A stretch of 59,168 bases of DNA from Chloromonas sp. AAM2 (GCA_004335635.1 QAXH01001773.1:365-59532), one strand, 5' to 3'. Positions 13,582-25,935 are shown, counted from the stretch's first letter. A program made the numbers and translations. The notes: a model not told the origin generated them from the sequence alone.

Positions 13582-16500
13582 TCAGGACACTTGTGCACAG
13601 CGCTGCGCTCGATCACCCAACCGATGTCTTGCTGCTGCATGACAGTTGAGTGTGTTGTCCAGCATGTCGTCAGCGCCTGCTTGGCACTCAACGCTGCAGG
13701 CACCGGTGCTGCTGGTTGCACTGCTGTCACTGATGCGGCCACAACTGATTGCATGGCTGCCAAGACCTCCTTTGTGCAGCTGAGGTGCTGGTGGGCATGG
13801 AAGTTTGAACCCAGCCTTGGACGGCCTGCTGCCGTGTGCCGTATCCTGTCGGTGATTGTCAGCGCCCTTTGGTGGACTTTTGGGTGCTGGCTTTAATAGA
13901 GCTGCTACCAGGGCAGCCACCCTTGATCGTGAGGCAGCCACTGAGCGGGCAGCCAGCTGTGCGCGAGCAGTGTCCCATGATGCTTCAATAGAGCGGCCAG
14001 CGGCAGTGCGCGCTTCAAAAGCAGCCACTGCTGAGGCAACGCCCTGACGGCCAACACAGGCAGACTGCAAGGCCGCTTGTGCATTACTCAGGGGAACTGA
14101 GCGGATAGATTCCAAAGGACCAGGTGCTGACTCATGTGACCCAAAGCTCATGTGACCCAAAGCTGACTCATTGTTTTCAGATGTATGACTGGTCTCCGGG
14201 GCCGGGCTGGCAGCCAGCATCGGCCCAGAAGCGCGGTGAACCATCTGGGTTGGACATGCAGCAGAAGGGCGGCCAGCTGGGCGTTGTTGCATGTGAGCAA
14301 TCGGTGCAGCGGCAGCAGCTGGAAGGCTGCTGGCAGCGCTGAGAACAGAGGCAGGCTTACTAGTAACCTTGGGAGGCAAGGGCAACCAGATGACATCGTC
14401 CCATTCAGCTGAATCCTTGGCTTGTTCGGCTGTGGCGCCTGTTGCAGCAGAGTCAGGATCAGCCACCTGCCATGATGCCTGGCTGGCAGCTACCTCATCT
14501 ACTCTACCACTTATGACCTCGATGCTCGGCCTGCTGCCTGTATGGGTGGCAGGAGTGGCTGTCGCCGGACAGCCTGGATCAGACATAGCCTGTGACCACA
14601 CCGAAGGGCACATGCCTGCATGCGCTGTGCGATTTTCCATGTCATTTATTGTAGCAGGGGTGTGCTCTGCCCATGAATGGCTCAGTTCATCCGCACTGAG
14701 TTGAGTGGTAAACAGGTGGCTGTGTGCGTGCGCCTGCAGGTGTGCAAAGCTGTGCCCGTTGCCTGAGAACGCCGCCAAACTGGTGGAAGCTGCCTTGTCC
14801 AGCACGACTCGTTTGTATGAGGGCGACAGAGGCCAGTTGCCTGCATCACTCTCGCTGCCAACACTGAGCAAGCTGACCCGAGCCTTGAGCAGGAGGGCAG
14901 GAAACAGCAAGTTACTGCCTGCATCACTCGATTGTGAGCTGAGCGAAGGCACCGACAAAAGCGCTGCCGCGGTGGCAGCTGGCTGCTCTGAGGCTGGCTG
15001 CCCTGGCTGCTCCAGAATCAGTTGCACTGGCGGCTCTAGGACCGTTGACTGTGGCTGCTCCAGTACCTGTGCTGGCATTTCACATGCCTTTGCTGGTAGC
15101 GGTGGCAGTGGCAGCCACAGCCAAGCATCTTGAACATCTGAACAGAGGCTCAAGACGCAAGCAGGATCCGACGCACTTGGCTCTGCCATAGCCTGTGACA
15201 GTCCTGCATCCCTTGTGCATATTGATTCTCGCACAACTAGCTCCTGGTTCAGTCCTGTTGCTTCCACCTGCTTTGCAGCAGGTGCTTCACAAGCTGAAGG
15301 CATTGCTGCCAAGTCACTCTGCTCTGCCTGTTGCAATTCTGGCTCTGTAACTGCCTCCACTGCTGGTGCTGGTGCTTGCTTGACAGGTGTGCCCGGCCGC
15401 AGGACACCATCACACCTGCTGCGCTCACAAGACGCAGCAGAGAGCAAACGCAGGGGCAGGGCGTTGCATGGGCAAAGCGGCCCGTCCAGACGAGCAGTGT
15501 CCAGGCGTTGCAATGCCACCTGCAGAACATCAAACACGCGGGAGCGGCTCTTTCACAGACACGTTGATTCCTGCTCAACTACTACTACTAGTAGAGCTGC
15601 TTAACAAAGCGAGAGACTTGCTCACAAAACCGTTGCTGCTCAGTGAGATGTTGAGCAGCGAGAGATGTAGCTGAGTGCCTGAGACCTGCCTCGCCTGCCT
15701 ATGCACCTTCCCGTGCATGACATCACGTCTCACCTTGGCTATTGCACGTGTCTTGGCATCCTTACAGTAGCTTAGCACTGCATTGAGAGCCGCGTGAGCG
15801 CCCGCTGCCTCAGCTAGCCGGCTGCAGCTGACACCACTGGTGCCGCTGCACCATGCATTGCCAGCACAGGGCGTGCACATCATCTTGAGCACCGGCGCAT
15901 CACACGATTGCATCTGATTTAAGCTGCTGCTAACTGTAGGATGACGGAACCCAGTTGACAGGGTGCACACATGTAGACATCACGCGTGCACATGCAGCAC
16001 TGTCTGTGAAGAGTGCACCCTCCCAGATTGATTTTCAGCAAATTGCCTCGTGAAAGCAATGCCTCGTAATTACAGATTGCTTCTGGTCCATGTGACGGTC
16101 CGGTGGACATGTACCGGTCAGAAAGTGGGACAAGGCCCAACCTTGGCCAAGAACCAAACACTTCACCCAAGCGCCGGCCTGTGGTTTTTCCAAAGTGTGC
16201 TGACCTGCACAGCCTCCACAAGCGTGGCTGTCTTTTTATTTAGGCACATGCGGACAAGTACCGGCAGCAGTCCTGCCGATGCCAGTAGCTCCTGCAAGTG
16301 CAGCAAGGCAGCAACTCAAGGTGCAGGACACACCGGAGATGTCTGTAGTAGCATGTGGATGAAGAGTCAGCATGAAACCGCAGCACGTAGTCAACATGAA
16401 GCAGCAGTATGTAGTCAACAGCACAGTCAACACGTACACTTTCCCACCTTGTGTTCCTGGTTGCCAGCTCCCACATAGTAGATGCACACCAAAGCGGCGC

Positions 16501-17006
16501 GCACTACACCGGGAGGCTGCGTACTTAAGAGTCCCATAAGGATCTGCGCTCAGTGCACGGGCCAGGGTACGATTAGGGTTTGGATCGACCCATGTGCTGA
16601 GCTTCTGTACGATCGAACAATGGCGACCCACCTGAAGCCCAGATGACTCAATTGCAAGTGCGGCTCCACCACGCAGCCTCAGCAGGCGAGAAAACAGCCG
16701 CAAGGCGCTGACACAAATGTTCGCGAGCACCTGCTTGTTTGCGATTACGGCTAAGCAGGCCCCGACAGCGCCTGCATCCAAACAATCCTGCTGCCACTGA
16801 CTGCATTTCCGGTGTGGAGTCTGGGATCGACAGGTCCCTGGAAGGAGGATGAAAAGCAGGTCGAGAACGGAGGTCAGACCAGGTGATGGGCCCTGGTGCA
16901 GTCTAGCACAGAGCACGCCGAGAGTTGCACGACCAGGCAGCAGTGAAAGTCGAGAAGCGTCTTCTGCAGCTGACATGTCCAGATGATGCTTCGTTCCTGG
17001 ATCCAT
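13582..17006 (-). CDS. ARM-repeat-like protein with long Ser/Ala/Pro-rich tail
   Basis: Exons placed: 17006-16632 (ATG start), 16291-16205, about 15926-15734 and 15519-13582. The first three give leucine- and alanine-rich helical repeats of armadillo type: DAGAVGACLAVIANKQVLAN, ELLASAGLLPVLVRMCLNKK, LAEAAGAHAALNAVLSYC, and continue as VALQRLDTARL at the start of the last exon. That exon then codes about 620 residues of low complexity rich in Ser, Ala, Pro and Gln, with the hydrophobic motif LWLPLPP and a second copy, IWLPLPP. Exons 2 and 3 do not join in phase, so a short exon between about 15930 and 16205 is probably missing from this model. ARM repeats mediate protein binding; no specific partner or pathway can be read from the sequence. 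Confidence 0.6.
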
Positions 17007-17484
17007 CGTCTGTTCATCATCCCGAGGTAATGACGCTCCCGTTCCGCCAAACTGTCGTGTGGTGTTTCACGAGGGCAAATTGCAGTCGCTGACGTCAGAG
17101 TTGACTTCGTGTGCGGATGTGACGTCGTTAAAGGTCAGAGTTGACTTCGGAAGTTGAAGAGCCGCGAGAGCTGAACCGCCTGTGAATTGACTGGTCTGGA
17201 CGCCTCAGGTGTAAATCTGATTCAATTCATTTGCTGAGTCTATCGCGCTCTGGTCGTTCAATGCATATTGCTGTGACGGCGGTTGTTGACTTTGGCATGC
17301 ACAGCCAAACGTAAGACTGAAACACCCGCCAGGACCTGCTGTGGCATCGGCACAGAGTCGATGAAGATTGGTACCACAACCGGGGCCGAGTTGACCGGTC
17401 AAACGTCCGTAACCGCGAAAAATGACAGGCCAGGATCGCTAGCGGATTACAGCGTCAAAACAGTGACATTTGCAAACTTTCTCA

Positions 17485-17700
17485 AGTGGAGTTTGCAGGA
17501 TGCAATCGTTCGCCTGTAAACCTTGGAATTATTCTTGGTGGCGGCCAGTCAATGCTTCTGAGTGTCCGCACGGTCTCGCCTGTTTCTGTTCTCCCCACCT
17601 GTGTAGGCACATGTCTAGGAATGCCGATGCTGACTTATGACTGGGCATCCCTTCTGAATCGGGCTCCAAGTCGGTTGGCCTACCCCATTTCACCTGTACA
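17485..17700 (+). repeat. Diverged duplicate, copy 1 (empty-site allele)
   Basis: This segment, including GGCGGCCAGTCAATGCTT, GAGTGTCCGCACGGTCTC and TGTGTAGGCACATGT, recurs at 21625-21950 in the same orientation with point changes and small indels. Copy 1 runs uninterrupted through CTGACTTATGA (17630-17640), where copy 2 carries an 81-bp insertion. Confidence 0.8.
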
Positions 17701-19374
17701 GTAGCCGAAGTAGTACTGTTGCCTTAGCCTCTTGTCCAAGGGACAAGTGCAGCGCAAGCTTGGTCAGCCGTAGCGCCTCCCAGAGGGTTTTCGGCTGTCA
17801 CGAGCCAGGCTCACAATATGCCAGCTAGTCCGCTACCTAGCAGCAAATGATGAGCTTAAGGAGTTTCTGAGCTGTTGCACTCAATTCCAAGTCAGCCTTC
17901 TTCTACATGTCTATGCTGGTAACAAGTATGGGTCTGCACGTCTCAGGCAGGCACGGAATGCAGCTTCAAGCACACTCCATGGCAACAAGGAATCCAACAA
18001 ACCAATTTGATTGCTGAGCCAGAGCATGGTTGACTTGAGCCCACCAGAATTCGGCAGAGCAAGATGGCTATTACTACCTCCAAAGCGGCTGTTGCCTGGG
18101 CCTTTGGTGTCTTCGCGAGCTTGGCCCCTTCACAACTCCAAGACCAAGCCCGACTTTTGGAGCGAGAAGTCGCACCGCACAACTGGTGAGCCTTCCAGAT
18201 ATGCCTCCAGAGAATCTGAGATGCGCGTTCGATGGTATCATTGGCCGGCACTGGTCCTGATGGGGCTTGGCCAGCACATGCAGAGGCAGACGCCGCGAAA
18301 TCAATGCTCTGAAGGGACATGGTAGCGGCTCTGATGCATTCGGGGTCCTAAGAGCCTGAACAAGGGCCTGGCAACCTCCAGGCAGCATGCACGTGCGGCT
18401 TTTCCGGCATCGCATCCCAGCGCCTGTACGTGGTCCTCTGAGCCCTGTGAAGCCCTCAAAGCTGCATCCTGGTGAGCGCATGTGTCGGTTGGGGGTCAGG
18501 AAGGGCCTCGTCTTGCAGGCTGGCTGTAGATTGCTTGCTACCACTAAAAACACCCGCAACTCTGCTGCATGATGAAGTTGGCTACACGACAGTGTACGAT
18601 TCGTTCAGGTTTGCGTTGGAGCGATGCCAAAAAAAATGCTGTGCAGTGCATGCCCCCCACAGCCGGAATTCAGACACCAAAGCGACACCATGCAACACTC
18701 TAGCAACCGTGCTCGTCTCCCAGCACATACGTCTAGCGTTCAGCATGCACACCACACATCAAGCATGTTAAGAGCACCAGCATGTCACCAACAGGTGGCA
18801 TGTTGCACTCGCAAGCCATGCGCCTCCGCTTGTTGCTGTTTTGGACTTGCATACGAGTCGTTTGGTTGCACCAACGGAACTGACGTGACACACTCCCACG
18901 AAATTAGGCAAATGCATTGCCTCACGTTGTGAGCTGCCTAGGGAGGCCCAGCTGCGCTTGATGGTAAACATGTGTAACCGAAGGATTTGCCACGTCAGAA
19001 AACGGCGAGCGATGGTAACCTCTCATTTCAGGCGTGCACTGAACGCAAATCAGTCAAGTGGATTTGATGCGCGGGTGTGTGCATGGGTGTGCAGCATGCC
19101 GGCTTATACCATGCAACTGAGAGTGGCAACCACACCCTGCGTCTGGGGCCACCTTGTTAACCATGAGTACAGGGCTGGTTCAAGGTTCAGCCAGTTGGGC
19201 TGAGTAGAAGCTTAGTTGTGCCTGTGTAGCGCCTTAGTGAGTCAAGTGTAAGTACCGTCGGAATACTAGGGTGTAACTAGGGCTGGTCACTAAGCTTCAA
19301 GCAGGGCTACTTGGTAGTTACAGGTGGGTGACTAATCATGTACCAGGGGCTCAACCAGCGTCCCACATGCGTGT

Positions 19375-19510
19375 GACTCAATGGCTCAATGGCTACTAAG
19401 AGCAGCAACGGTAACTTAAATGCTACCAGGGTTCAACCAGGGGTCAACTAGGCGTGACCATGTGCTACTAAAAGCAGCAACGGTAACTCAAACGGGTTCA
19501 GCCAGGGTCA
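19375..19510. repeat. Imperfect tandem duplication of about 60 bp
   Basis: AGCAGCAACGGTAACT occurs twice, each time following CTACTAA(A/G), and GGTTCAACCAGGG-like runs occur three times with the same spacing. The copies are diverged. No coding potential was seen. Confidence 0.6.
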
Positions 19511-20985
19511 ACCATGAATCAACTGAAGTGTAGCCGTCATGCACGAAGACAGCCTGTGCTCCGTGCAATAATCCAAACCAAACCTTCGCCTCACCATGCT
19601 CGGCATCGCACTGCTCCACATCGTCAAAGTTGTCGTCATGTCATGCTGTGTAGCCGTCGCTACCTTGCAGGCGCTCTGAGATACCCTCACGCCTAACCAA
19701 GCTATGTGTTACTTTGCCTGAGGATCCGAGCGGGCTGTTGCCTACTTGATCAAGGACCTTTCTAGGCCAAGACTGGTAGTTAGGGTTCTTTTCAGCATTG
19801 CCAACCAACGCTGCTTACCGAGGCCTGAGTCAACTTATGAGAGGCGCAGTCGCTTATTGAGCTGTGTCTGCACAGTTGGTTTAGCTGAGGTCAAGTTCAT
19901 TCGTTCCTGCATTTGAATAGTTAGGGTTCATGCAAACCTGCCTCTGGCTGGGTAGCTCCACTTCTTTGTATGATGTGGCCACGAACAAAGTACACTTGCT
20001 CGTTAAATTGCATGGTCGCTAGGCAGCCGACCAGTGGAATCACGCTGGCGCCAGCAGATTCTTGTACAGTTGTAAGGCGACTTGGCTGTTGCTACTGTTG
20101 TTACATTTGGTAGACAGTTCAGTTAGGAAGCACGACATCAGCTGCTTGCGCAACGGGTTCCACTGGCGCTAGCAGTGTGGCGCTAGCCAATGTTTGAATC
20201 CTCGTACCTGCAAAACCCGAAAACAATGGCACGCGTTGCTGACTCTCATAGCCGCAGTAAACACTGCAGTCTGATTGCTGAAGCGCGAATACTGAAAAAT
20301 AGCTGCCACAGAGCGGCTGAGCATATGAAGACAGCTGAGTGCAACTTGGCTCTCTCCATTACATCACATCCATAGCCCATGCATATAATGTCCAGCTAGT
20401 GGAGTTCATATGGCTAGTACATTGGCTGAGGTCGGGGACTACAAGTTCAACGGCCGAGGGAAGCTGTGCTTGGTAAGGAAATAACCGACACGATGGGACT
20501 GATAGCTTTAGATAGCGCATTGCCTCAGATGCCGCATGACAGCTCGCTGCGAACAGCACCAATTCGAACAGCGGCCAGCTCAGGCGGCTCCAGCTTCTCA
20601 ATCCAGTCGGAAAGCAGTTGCAACCCCAGCTTTCCAACTTCACCCACTGGGGCTGAAGGCCCACAACACACTTCAGTCCACTTGACTGATAGCTCCACGT
20701 ATCAAGCGTGGGACTGGTTAACTAGAACCGGGGGAACTGGTTAACTAGAACTAGGCTGTGACTCGGGCGTGACCACACTCTCTGCGGACAAACACATACA
20801 GCAAGCACGAGCGCAAGCAGAGCATGGCATGAGCTTGCAGAAGCAGTGTACACACTGTTTGTAGCAGCGGCAGGCCTTGGGAGCGAGGTTTGCAAGTTGG
20901 CCGAGTTGAGTCCCTGTAGTCGGACCTGGGTCAGAATTGCAACCTCGAGTCAACCAACGCCCTCCAGACGCAGGGACATGTGCAT

Positions 20986-21605
20986 GTGTGTTTACATCTT
21001 CAGCACTGGACAGTCTCCCAAACCAGACCATACAGCCAAGCTCGCATGTGGACAAGTCCAGCTCCTCTCACCCGATCGACACCCGAGACAATCACGATGC
21101 CAATCGCCTGCGGCCAGGCCATCACCAGCAACGTCACGGCACGCGACCTACCAACCTTCTTGAGCTTTGTGGGCTGTGCAGGAAGCGCCTTGATTGATTC
21201 TGAGGATTCTGGGCGCGAGACCCTGATTGACTTTGATCAGCTGCCAGAGGCCCCCGGAACTACGTGCCGATTCCGAGAAACGCTGCCACCGCAGAAAACG
21301 TCACGATTCGAATTCCCACAGAGTCAGGAGAGCAACAGGAGGTCATGAAATCAATGCGTCAGGCAGACCTTGATCGCCTCATGACAAGCCACAAGGGGTT
21401 CGGGTTATACCTGACGGCGCAAGCGACGTCCGCACGCATTATTAGTACGGTCTGCCGGCTACGCGCTGGCGAGGACTCCACGATGCGGCTGCGAAGCAGT
21501 GCTAGCGTCGCGGACCGGGTGAGAGGAGCTGGACTTGTCCACATGCGAGCTTGGCTGTGTGGTCTGGTTTGGGAGATTGTCCACTGCTGGAGATGTACAC
21601 ATGTG
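20986..21605. repeat. Inverted repeat with about 90-bp arms around an open segment
   Basis: The left arm (about 20986-21075) and right arm (about 21514-21605) are reverse complements with a few mismatches; both include AAGCTCGCATGTGGACAAGT in one orientation. The roughly 440 bases between them are open on the plus strand, first in one frame (ACGQAITSNVTARDLPTFLS) and then, after a one-base shift near 21260, in another (YVPIPRNAATAENVTIRIP). The layout suits a non-autonomous element or a captured gene fragment. Confidence 0.65.
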
Positions 21606-21802
21606 GTTGCACTCACAGTTGCATGGTATAAGCTGCAGGATGCAACCGTTCGCCTGAAAACCTGCAAAGATCACGTCAAGAGTTGCGCCGGGCTTGCAAT
21701 TATTCCTAGTGGCGGCCAGTCAATGCTTTTGAGTGTCCGCACGGTCTCCCCTGTTTTTTTGGTCTCCCGACTTGTGTAGGCACATGTTTAGGAATGCGTA
21801 TG

Positions 21803-21905
21803 CTGACTTATGAAAGAAAGAAAGAAAAGAAAGAAAGGGGACGCCGGTTGGCCTAAGTAAGGAGGCCGGGTGGTTAAGCCCAACCCCCATGCAACTGACT
21901 TATGA
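21803..21905 (-). mobile_element. 81-bp SINE-like insertion with 11-bp target-site duplication
   Basis: Copy 2 of the local duplication is interrupted at 21814-21894 by 81 bases flanked on both sides by CTGACTTATGA (21803-21813 and 21895-21905). Read on the minus strand, the insert has a GC-rich body and ends in a run of CTTT-type repeats, as a retroposon 3' tail would. The uninterrupted site is present at 17630-17640. No promoter boxes of a known SINE family were recognised with certainty. Confidence 0.75.
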
Positions 21906-22632
21906 CTGTGCATCCCCTCATGACCCAGTTCTAAACCACTTGTCAACGCACACATGCCTTCCTTCGTACGGAGTGCCATTGGACAAAATCCACAAGCAGT
22001 CGCCTGAGGCTGGACACTTGCCATCAAGTGTCCCACGTTTCGCAGCCAGGAACTCCTTCAGTTGTACTGGCTGGATGCTCGCCTTAGAAAACAGATCCAG
22101 CTCATCTGCTTTGGTTGATTGTGAGACGGAGCCAATGCGAACTCTACTGTTCCGATGCTGCTCACGGTGCTGCTCCTGCAGAGCCACAGGCAAATTGCCA
22201 GCCCTATCGAACGCCTCACCACCTTCCTCGCGCTGGAGCGCCCAGGAAGCTTTGCCTTCTGTTGCAAAAGCACAACCAGAACGCAGACTGGAGAGTCAGT
22301 GACGTTCACCAGGATTGTACCAGGATTGGCACTCATTCGAGTCCCAGTCTTGACACCACGCTGTGCACCACTCCAACCATGACACCACATCTCGATGACA
22401 GCTAACACTGACCAAGTTCATAACAACAGCGTAACAACATCACAGGACCCGGCGTACACACCACACACACACCTGTTCCAGTGCCAGTCACAAAATTGTC
22501 CCAGAACTGGCAAACTCCTTTTCGGCTGTTTGAAACTCTAGTCCACGCACCCTAGGAGTAACACATGGTGGTTGTGTGAATGGAGTGTACGACACGGGCT
22601 GTGCGTGGCAGACAATTGCAAGCGGACGCCCT

Positions 22633-24970
22633 TCAACTCATCTGCATGCGTCCAATCATTCCATCCACGCTATCTTGCAGACCCAGCATGTCAAACGGCA
22701 TGGCGCATGCCGCTCTATAGCCTGGCTGGACAGACCCTGCAGCAGGCACCACCCGCACCCGCACACTCTGCCCCGCTGCACTCTGTTGCACAGCTGACAC
22801 GGGAACCTGACCCGGATCAGTACTAGCATAGTCTGGTGTGCTAACAGGTGCCTGCACATCCTGTGGTACACCTGACTCATCTAGTTCATGTGTGGCCAGT
22901 GACGGTCTCGATGCCGCATCCGCTAGGCCGAGCTGCTCCCATGTGAATAGGAGGGGTGAAGTCGTGCCTCCCACTGGATTGAAGTCGATGAGCTTGACCA
23001 CGTGATTGGTGGCCACGTAGGCATCATATGTATCTGTGGGCACGTGAACACAATGCATCATGCTTCATGCTGGAGCATATTGCAGGAGGTCAGGCGTGCT
23101 TGATAGGTTGTGCTTCATGGTTACGTGCTACAACTCGGGCAGCGGGTTAGTGCAGTTGCAGCTCACACTGCTTGATGTGCAGGGTAACCGCACTTGGTGT
23201 ACACTTGCCATGCATTAAGTGCCGTCGGCACCGCCTAAACAAGCTGTAACATTAGCCATGTTGGTGATGCTTGGTCATGGCAGGCGCACTCACAGTGCTG
23301 CAGTGTAAAGGTGTCCCGCACATGCTGGGAGTGGAATTGCTGCAGTAGACGGCACGCCTCCCGCGCCACAGGCCCTGCCGCCACCTCCAGAGGGTGAACA
23401 TCACCTGCAACAGAAACGCACAGAAACGTACTCTAGGGTTCCACCGCATGTGATTGAAAGTGAGATTAGTGCGAGCACTGAAGTTGGCTAATGAGACTGT
23501 CTGCAGGCCTATCGCGCGAGTTGAGACCCACACCATGTATATAAACATGCATAAACATGTGCAGCGTAACCAGGTGGAAGCCAGGGGCCAGAGTGTACGC
23601 GACTCAATCAAGCGTTAAGCCGACAGCATGCCCCAGCAATGGCCAGTAGCACATCATCTTGCTGTGCCTCCATGCCATCTGCTTGCTGCTGCCTCCATGC
23701 CATCTGCTTGCTGCTGCCTCCATGCCACTGCGCACCCGTAGGCCGTGTGTGTGAAATGTTCATCTGCTGTGTGGGCATTACCTGTGTGCCCACGGGACTC
23801 TAAGGAGTCAGGCTGATCCTCTTCAATCACGGTGGACGTGCATAGCTGCGGGAAGTGTTGTGTGGGGTCCCTCTGGCTCACGCCCACCAGCTGCCCCGAC
23901 CGGACAAAACACCGCCACTCCCGCTCCGGCCGCAGATCATGCCATTTTCTGAGAATGAGTGTGGGGGCCACAGGCACAGGTTGGGGTGTCTGCTCGTGCT
24001 GTGGGGCTGGCTGGGCGGCTGCCGGCTGAGAGGATGTGGGAAACAGCTGTGTCAGGTGTGCTGGCGTGGGCGGGACATGTGCTGTGTGGCTGCTGAGCAG
24101 CTCGAGATCATGAACCACTCTGTCTGAGCTCTTCAGCAGCAGTACAACCTGCAGGCATGGACCAGAATTACTGATGACAGCTGGGCAGGGCCACCAGCTG
24201 AGCGGGCAGACGTGGCAATACAAAGGAAGAACAGGGGACACGGTACCAGGTGCATCCAGTCCTCCGCAAACGCCCCACCAAAGGCACAAAGCACGTACCT
24301 GCTCTGCATTCTCACAGGCTATCGTCGAGCAAGGGTTCACCCAGACTGCATCAGTGGGACTGCTCCAGTTGAGCTTTGGAACTACCTGCATAACAGCAGG
24401 ATTGTGTGGTCACGACCTCAGGTTCGGTATGCTGGTGACATGACATGACAGGATGATGCTTGCATACAGAGCTGGTACCTTGCCTCCCAGATTTTCAATT
24501 GCGGCTTCTATTTCGCTGCGCAGGTCCGGGAACAACTCCGTCCAATCTTGTAATGCATCCGCGCTGCTCGCCTGGCTGTCGGCATCCTGCGCCGTCGCTA
24601 GATTCTCATCTTCGGAGTCGGATGATGAATCGCTTGCGGCTTTGAACAGCTGCGATGGCGGGTACATGCCGTCTGTTGGGCATGACTTCGGCTATGCATG
24701 CCCTTGTGGTAGGTGAGGAACTGCGGCTTGACTATCTTGAGCTGAACAAACCCTACTCACGGCTTGTGTGGCGTCCCCAAGGAAGACTCCATCAGAAAGC
24801 AGGTACTCAATAAAGGCTGGGGGCAGTGCTACTATGTGGCTGCGCAGGGCATGGCTCCTGAACAAGGGATACCAGGCCTGGTACTGGGTGGCTCTCTGGG
24901 CGTCTGTTAGGTGGCTGGCAGAGGCGGCGCTGTGTTCAGAGTTGGGTTCTGGTGCAGTGCTAGAACACAT
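22633..24970 (-). CDS. CDC123 (D123) eIF2-assembly chaperone
   Basis: Six exons join to 462 residues: 24970-24761, 24691-24479, 24385-24299, 24148-23782, 23404-23294, 23033-22633. CDC123 proteins have an ATP-grasp-like fold and help assemble translation initiation factor eIF2 by acting on its gamma subunit. Family motifs appear in order: WYPLFRSH..ALPPAFIEYLLSDG; FPDLRSEIEAAIENLGG; PKLNWSSPTDAVWVNP; LLLKSSDRVVHDL; LRKWHDLRPEREWRCFV..GVSQRD; DAYVATNHVVKLIDFNP with the nucleotide/metal-binding aspartate and asparagine; and LLFTWEQL. Between the helix after VVHDL and LRKW there is an insert of about 40 residues rich in Pro, Gln and Ala that is absent from short family members. The C-terminal tail is longer than in animals but ends with the usual PFD-type segment. 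An acidic Ser/Asp patch follows exon 1. Confidence 0.95.
23665..23735. repeat. About 25-bp tandem repeat in a CDC123 intron
   Basis: CCATGCCATCTGCTTGCTGC is repeated three times, the last copy partial, inside the intron between exons 4 and 5 of the CDC123 gene. Open frames through it are artefacts. Confidence 0.85.
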
Positions 24971-25589
24971 GATGCAGCGACTGATACGTGTGTTTGTCTG
25001 GCTATTTGGCTAACTTCACAACATCTGTCTGAGATGGGCCTCTGTCTCCCGTGCAATCAGTGTGAACAGTGTGATGAGAAAGAATGCATTGTTTTGAAAG
25101 TAAGAAGGTGAAGGACCTTGTCTGCAAGGATTGGTGTTCAGTGTACACAGACAGCGTGAGGCAAGCTGACATTAACGAAGAAGAAGCAGACAAACGCGCG
25201 TGTCTGTGGAGATGCCGCACCCCTGTCTGTGGTGTGAAACAACTCTCATTGCATTCTGATTGCACAGTCACCCATGCAACCACATGCGCTTTGTAAGGCC
25301 CCTTGGCACATGACACAACCAAAGGCATTTTCACTGGTGCATACTGGGAAACGGCATCGGTTGGCGCCAAACAATGTCAAAACAAGGGCTGCCTGACAGG
25401 CAGGCAGCATGTGTCCTGATAGGAACTGTTTAAGTGCAGGTCGCCCATGATAGGTCGTGGGCGGGAAGTCAGAGGCCGTGATGTCACCCACTCCACAGTT
25501 GAACAACATCAATTCATTGACTGTGGTTCAATGCCCGTGCAAGCGTGAACCTGCTGTTGCTTCCCGCCCGATGCTGCCAACTTGGTTTG
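24971..25589. other. Intergenic stretch with repeat fragments
   Basis: No gene was recognised. Bases 25250-25320 match 31560-31620 (shared GCGCTTTGTAAGGCCCCTTG), a dispersed repeat that is probably part of the same retroelement family. Confidence 0.5.
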
Positions 25590-25594
25590 GAACT

Positions 25595-25935
25595 TGGGTT
25601 GAAAACGGCGTGACCTGTTTCAGTGGCAAGCTAGTCATCGGCAAGCTTTTGAGGAGTTGAAACGAGCTGACTTCTGCTCCGGTCCTCTCCTTACCAGACT
25701 TTACCCTGACGTTTAAAGTCATATCGGATGCTTCACTGTTGGGCACGGGCGCAGTGATAGTGCGAAACAGAAAGCCAGTAGCCTTTACTAGCAAGGGATT
25801 TGGTTAAGCAGAGCGCAATTGTCACACAACAGATCAAGAGTTGTTAGGAGTGGTCAGAGCCCTATATGACTGGAGGTGTTATCTTGAAGGCAGTGACTTC
25901 ACTGTGTTCACAGATCATCACCCTCTCACAACAAC
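25595..25935 (+). pseudogene. Decayed Ty3/gypsy reverse transcriptase/RNase H fragment
   Basis: In two frames the sequence reads QAFEELKRA then, after a one-base shift, LTSAPVLSLPDFTLTFKV, VISDASLLGTGAVIV, KPVAFTSKGFG, and TTDQELLGVVRALYDWRCYL..FTVFTDHHPLT. These are the connection and RNase H motifs of Ty3/gypsy polyproteins, including the aspartate of SDAS and the TDHHPL block. A stop after SKGFG and the frameshift mean it is dead. It breaks off after DHHPLT where a different repeat begins. No LTRs directly flank it, but LTR-like pieces lie at 31128-31760 and 35880-36010. Confidence 0.85.

Larger units (their letters stand above)
17007..22632. other. Repeat-rich stretch without a firm gene
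   Basis: No exon chain with a recognised domain could be built here. The stretch holds a diverged duplication (17485-17700 and 21625-21950), a short retroposon-like insertion, an inverted repeat around 20986-21605, and degenerate short repeats near 19240-19510 and 20710-20755. An open frame on the minus strand at 21918-22193 has a plausible composition but no recognised family. Confidence 0.5.

Noticed and set aside
21918..22193. Minus-strand frame (SVSQSTKADELDLFSKASIQ..) with possible kinase-N-terminus resemblance
   Set aside because: The resemblance is only in a few residues and no further exons of such a gene were found.
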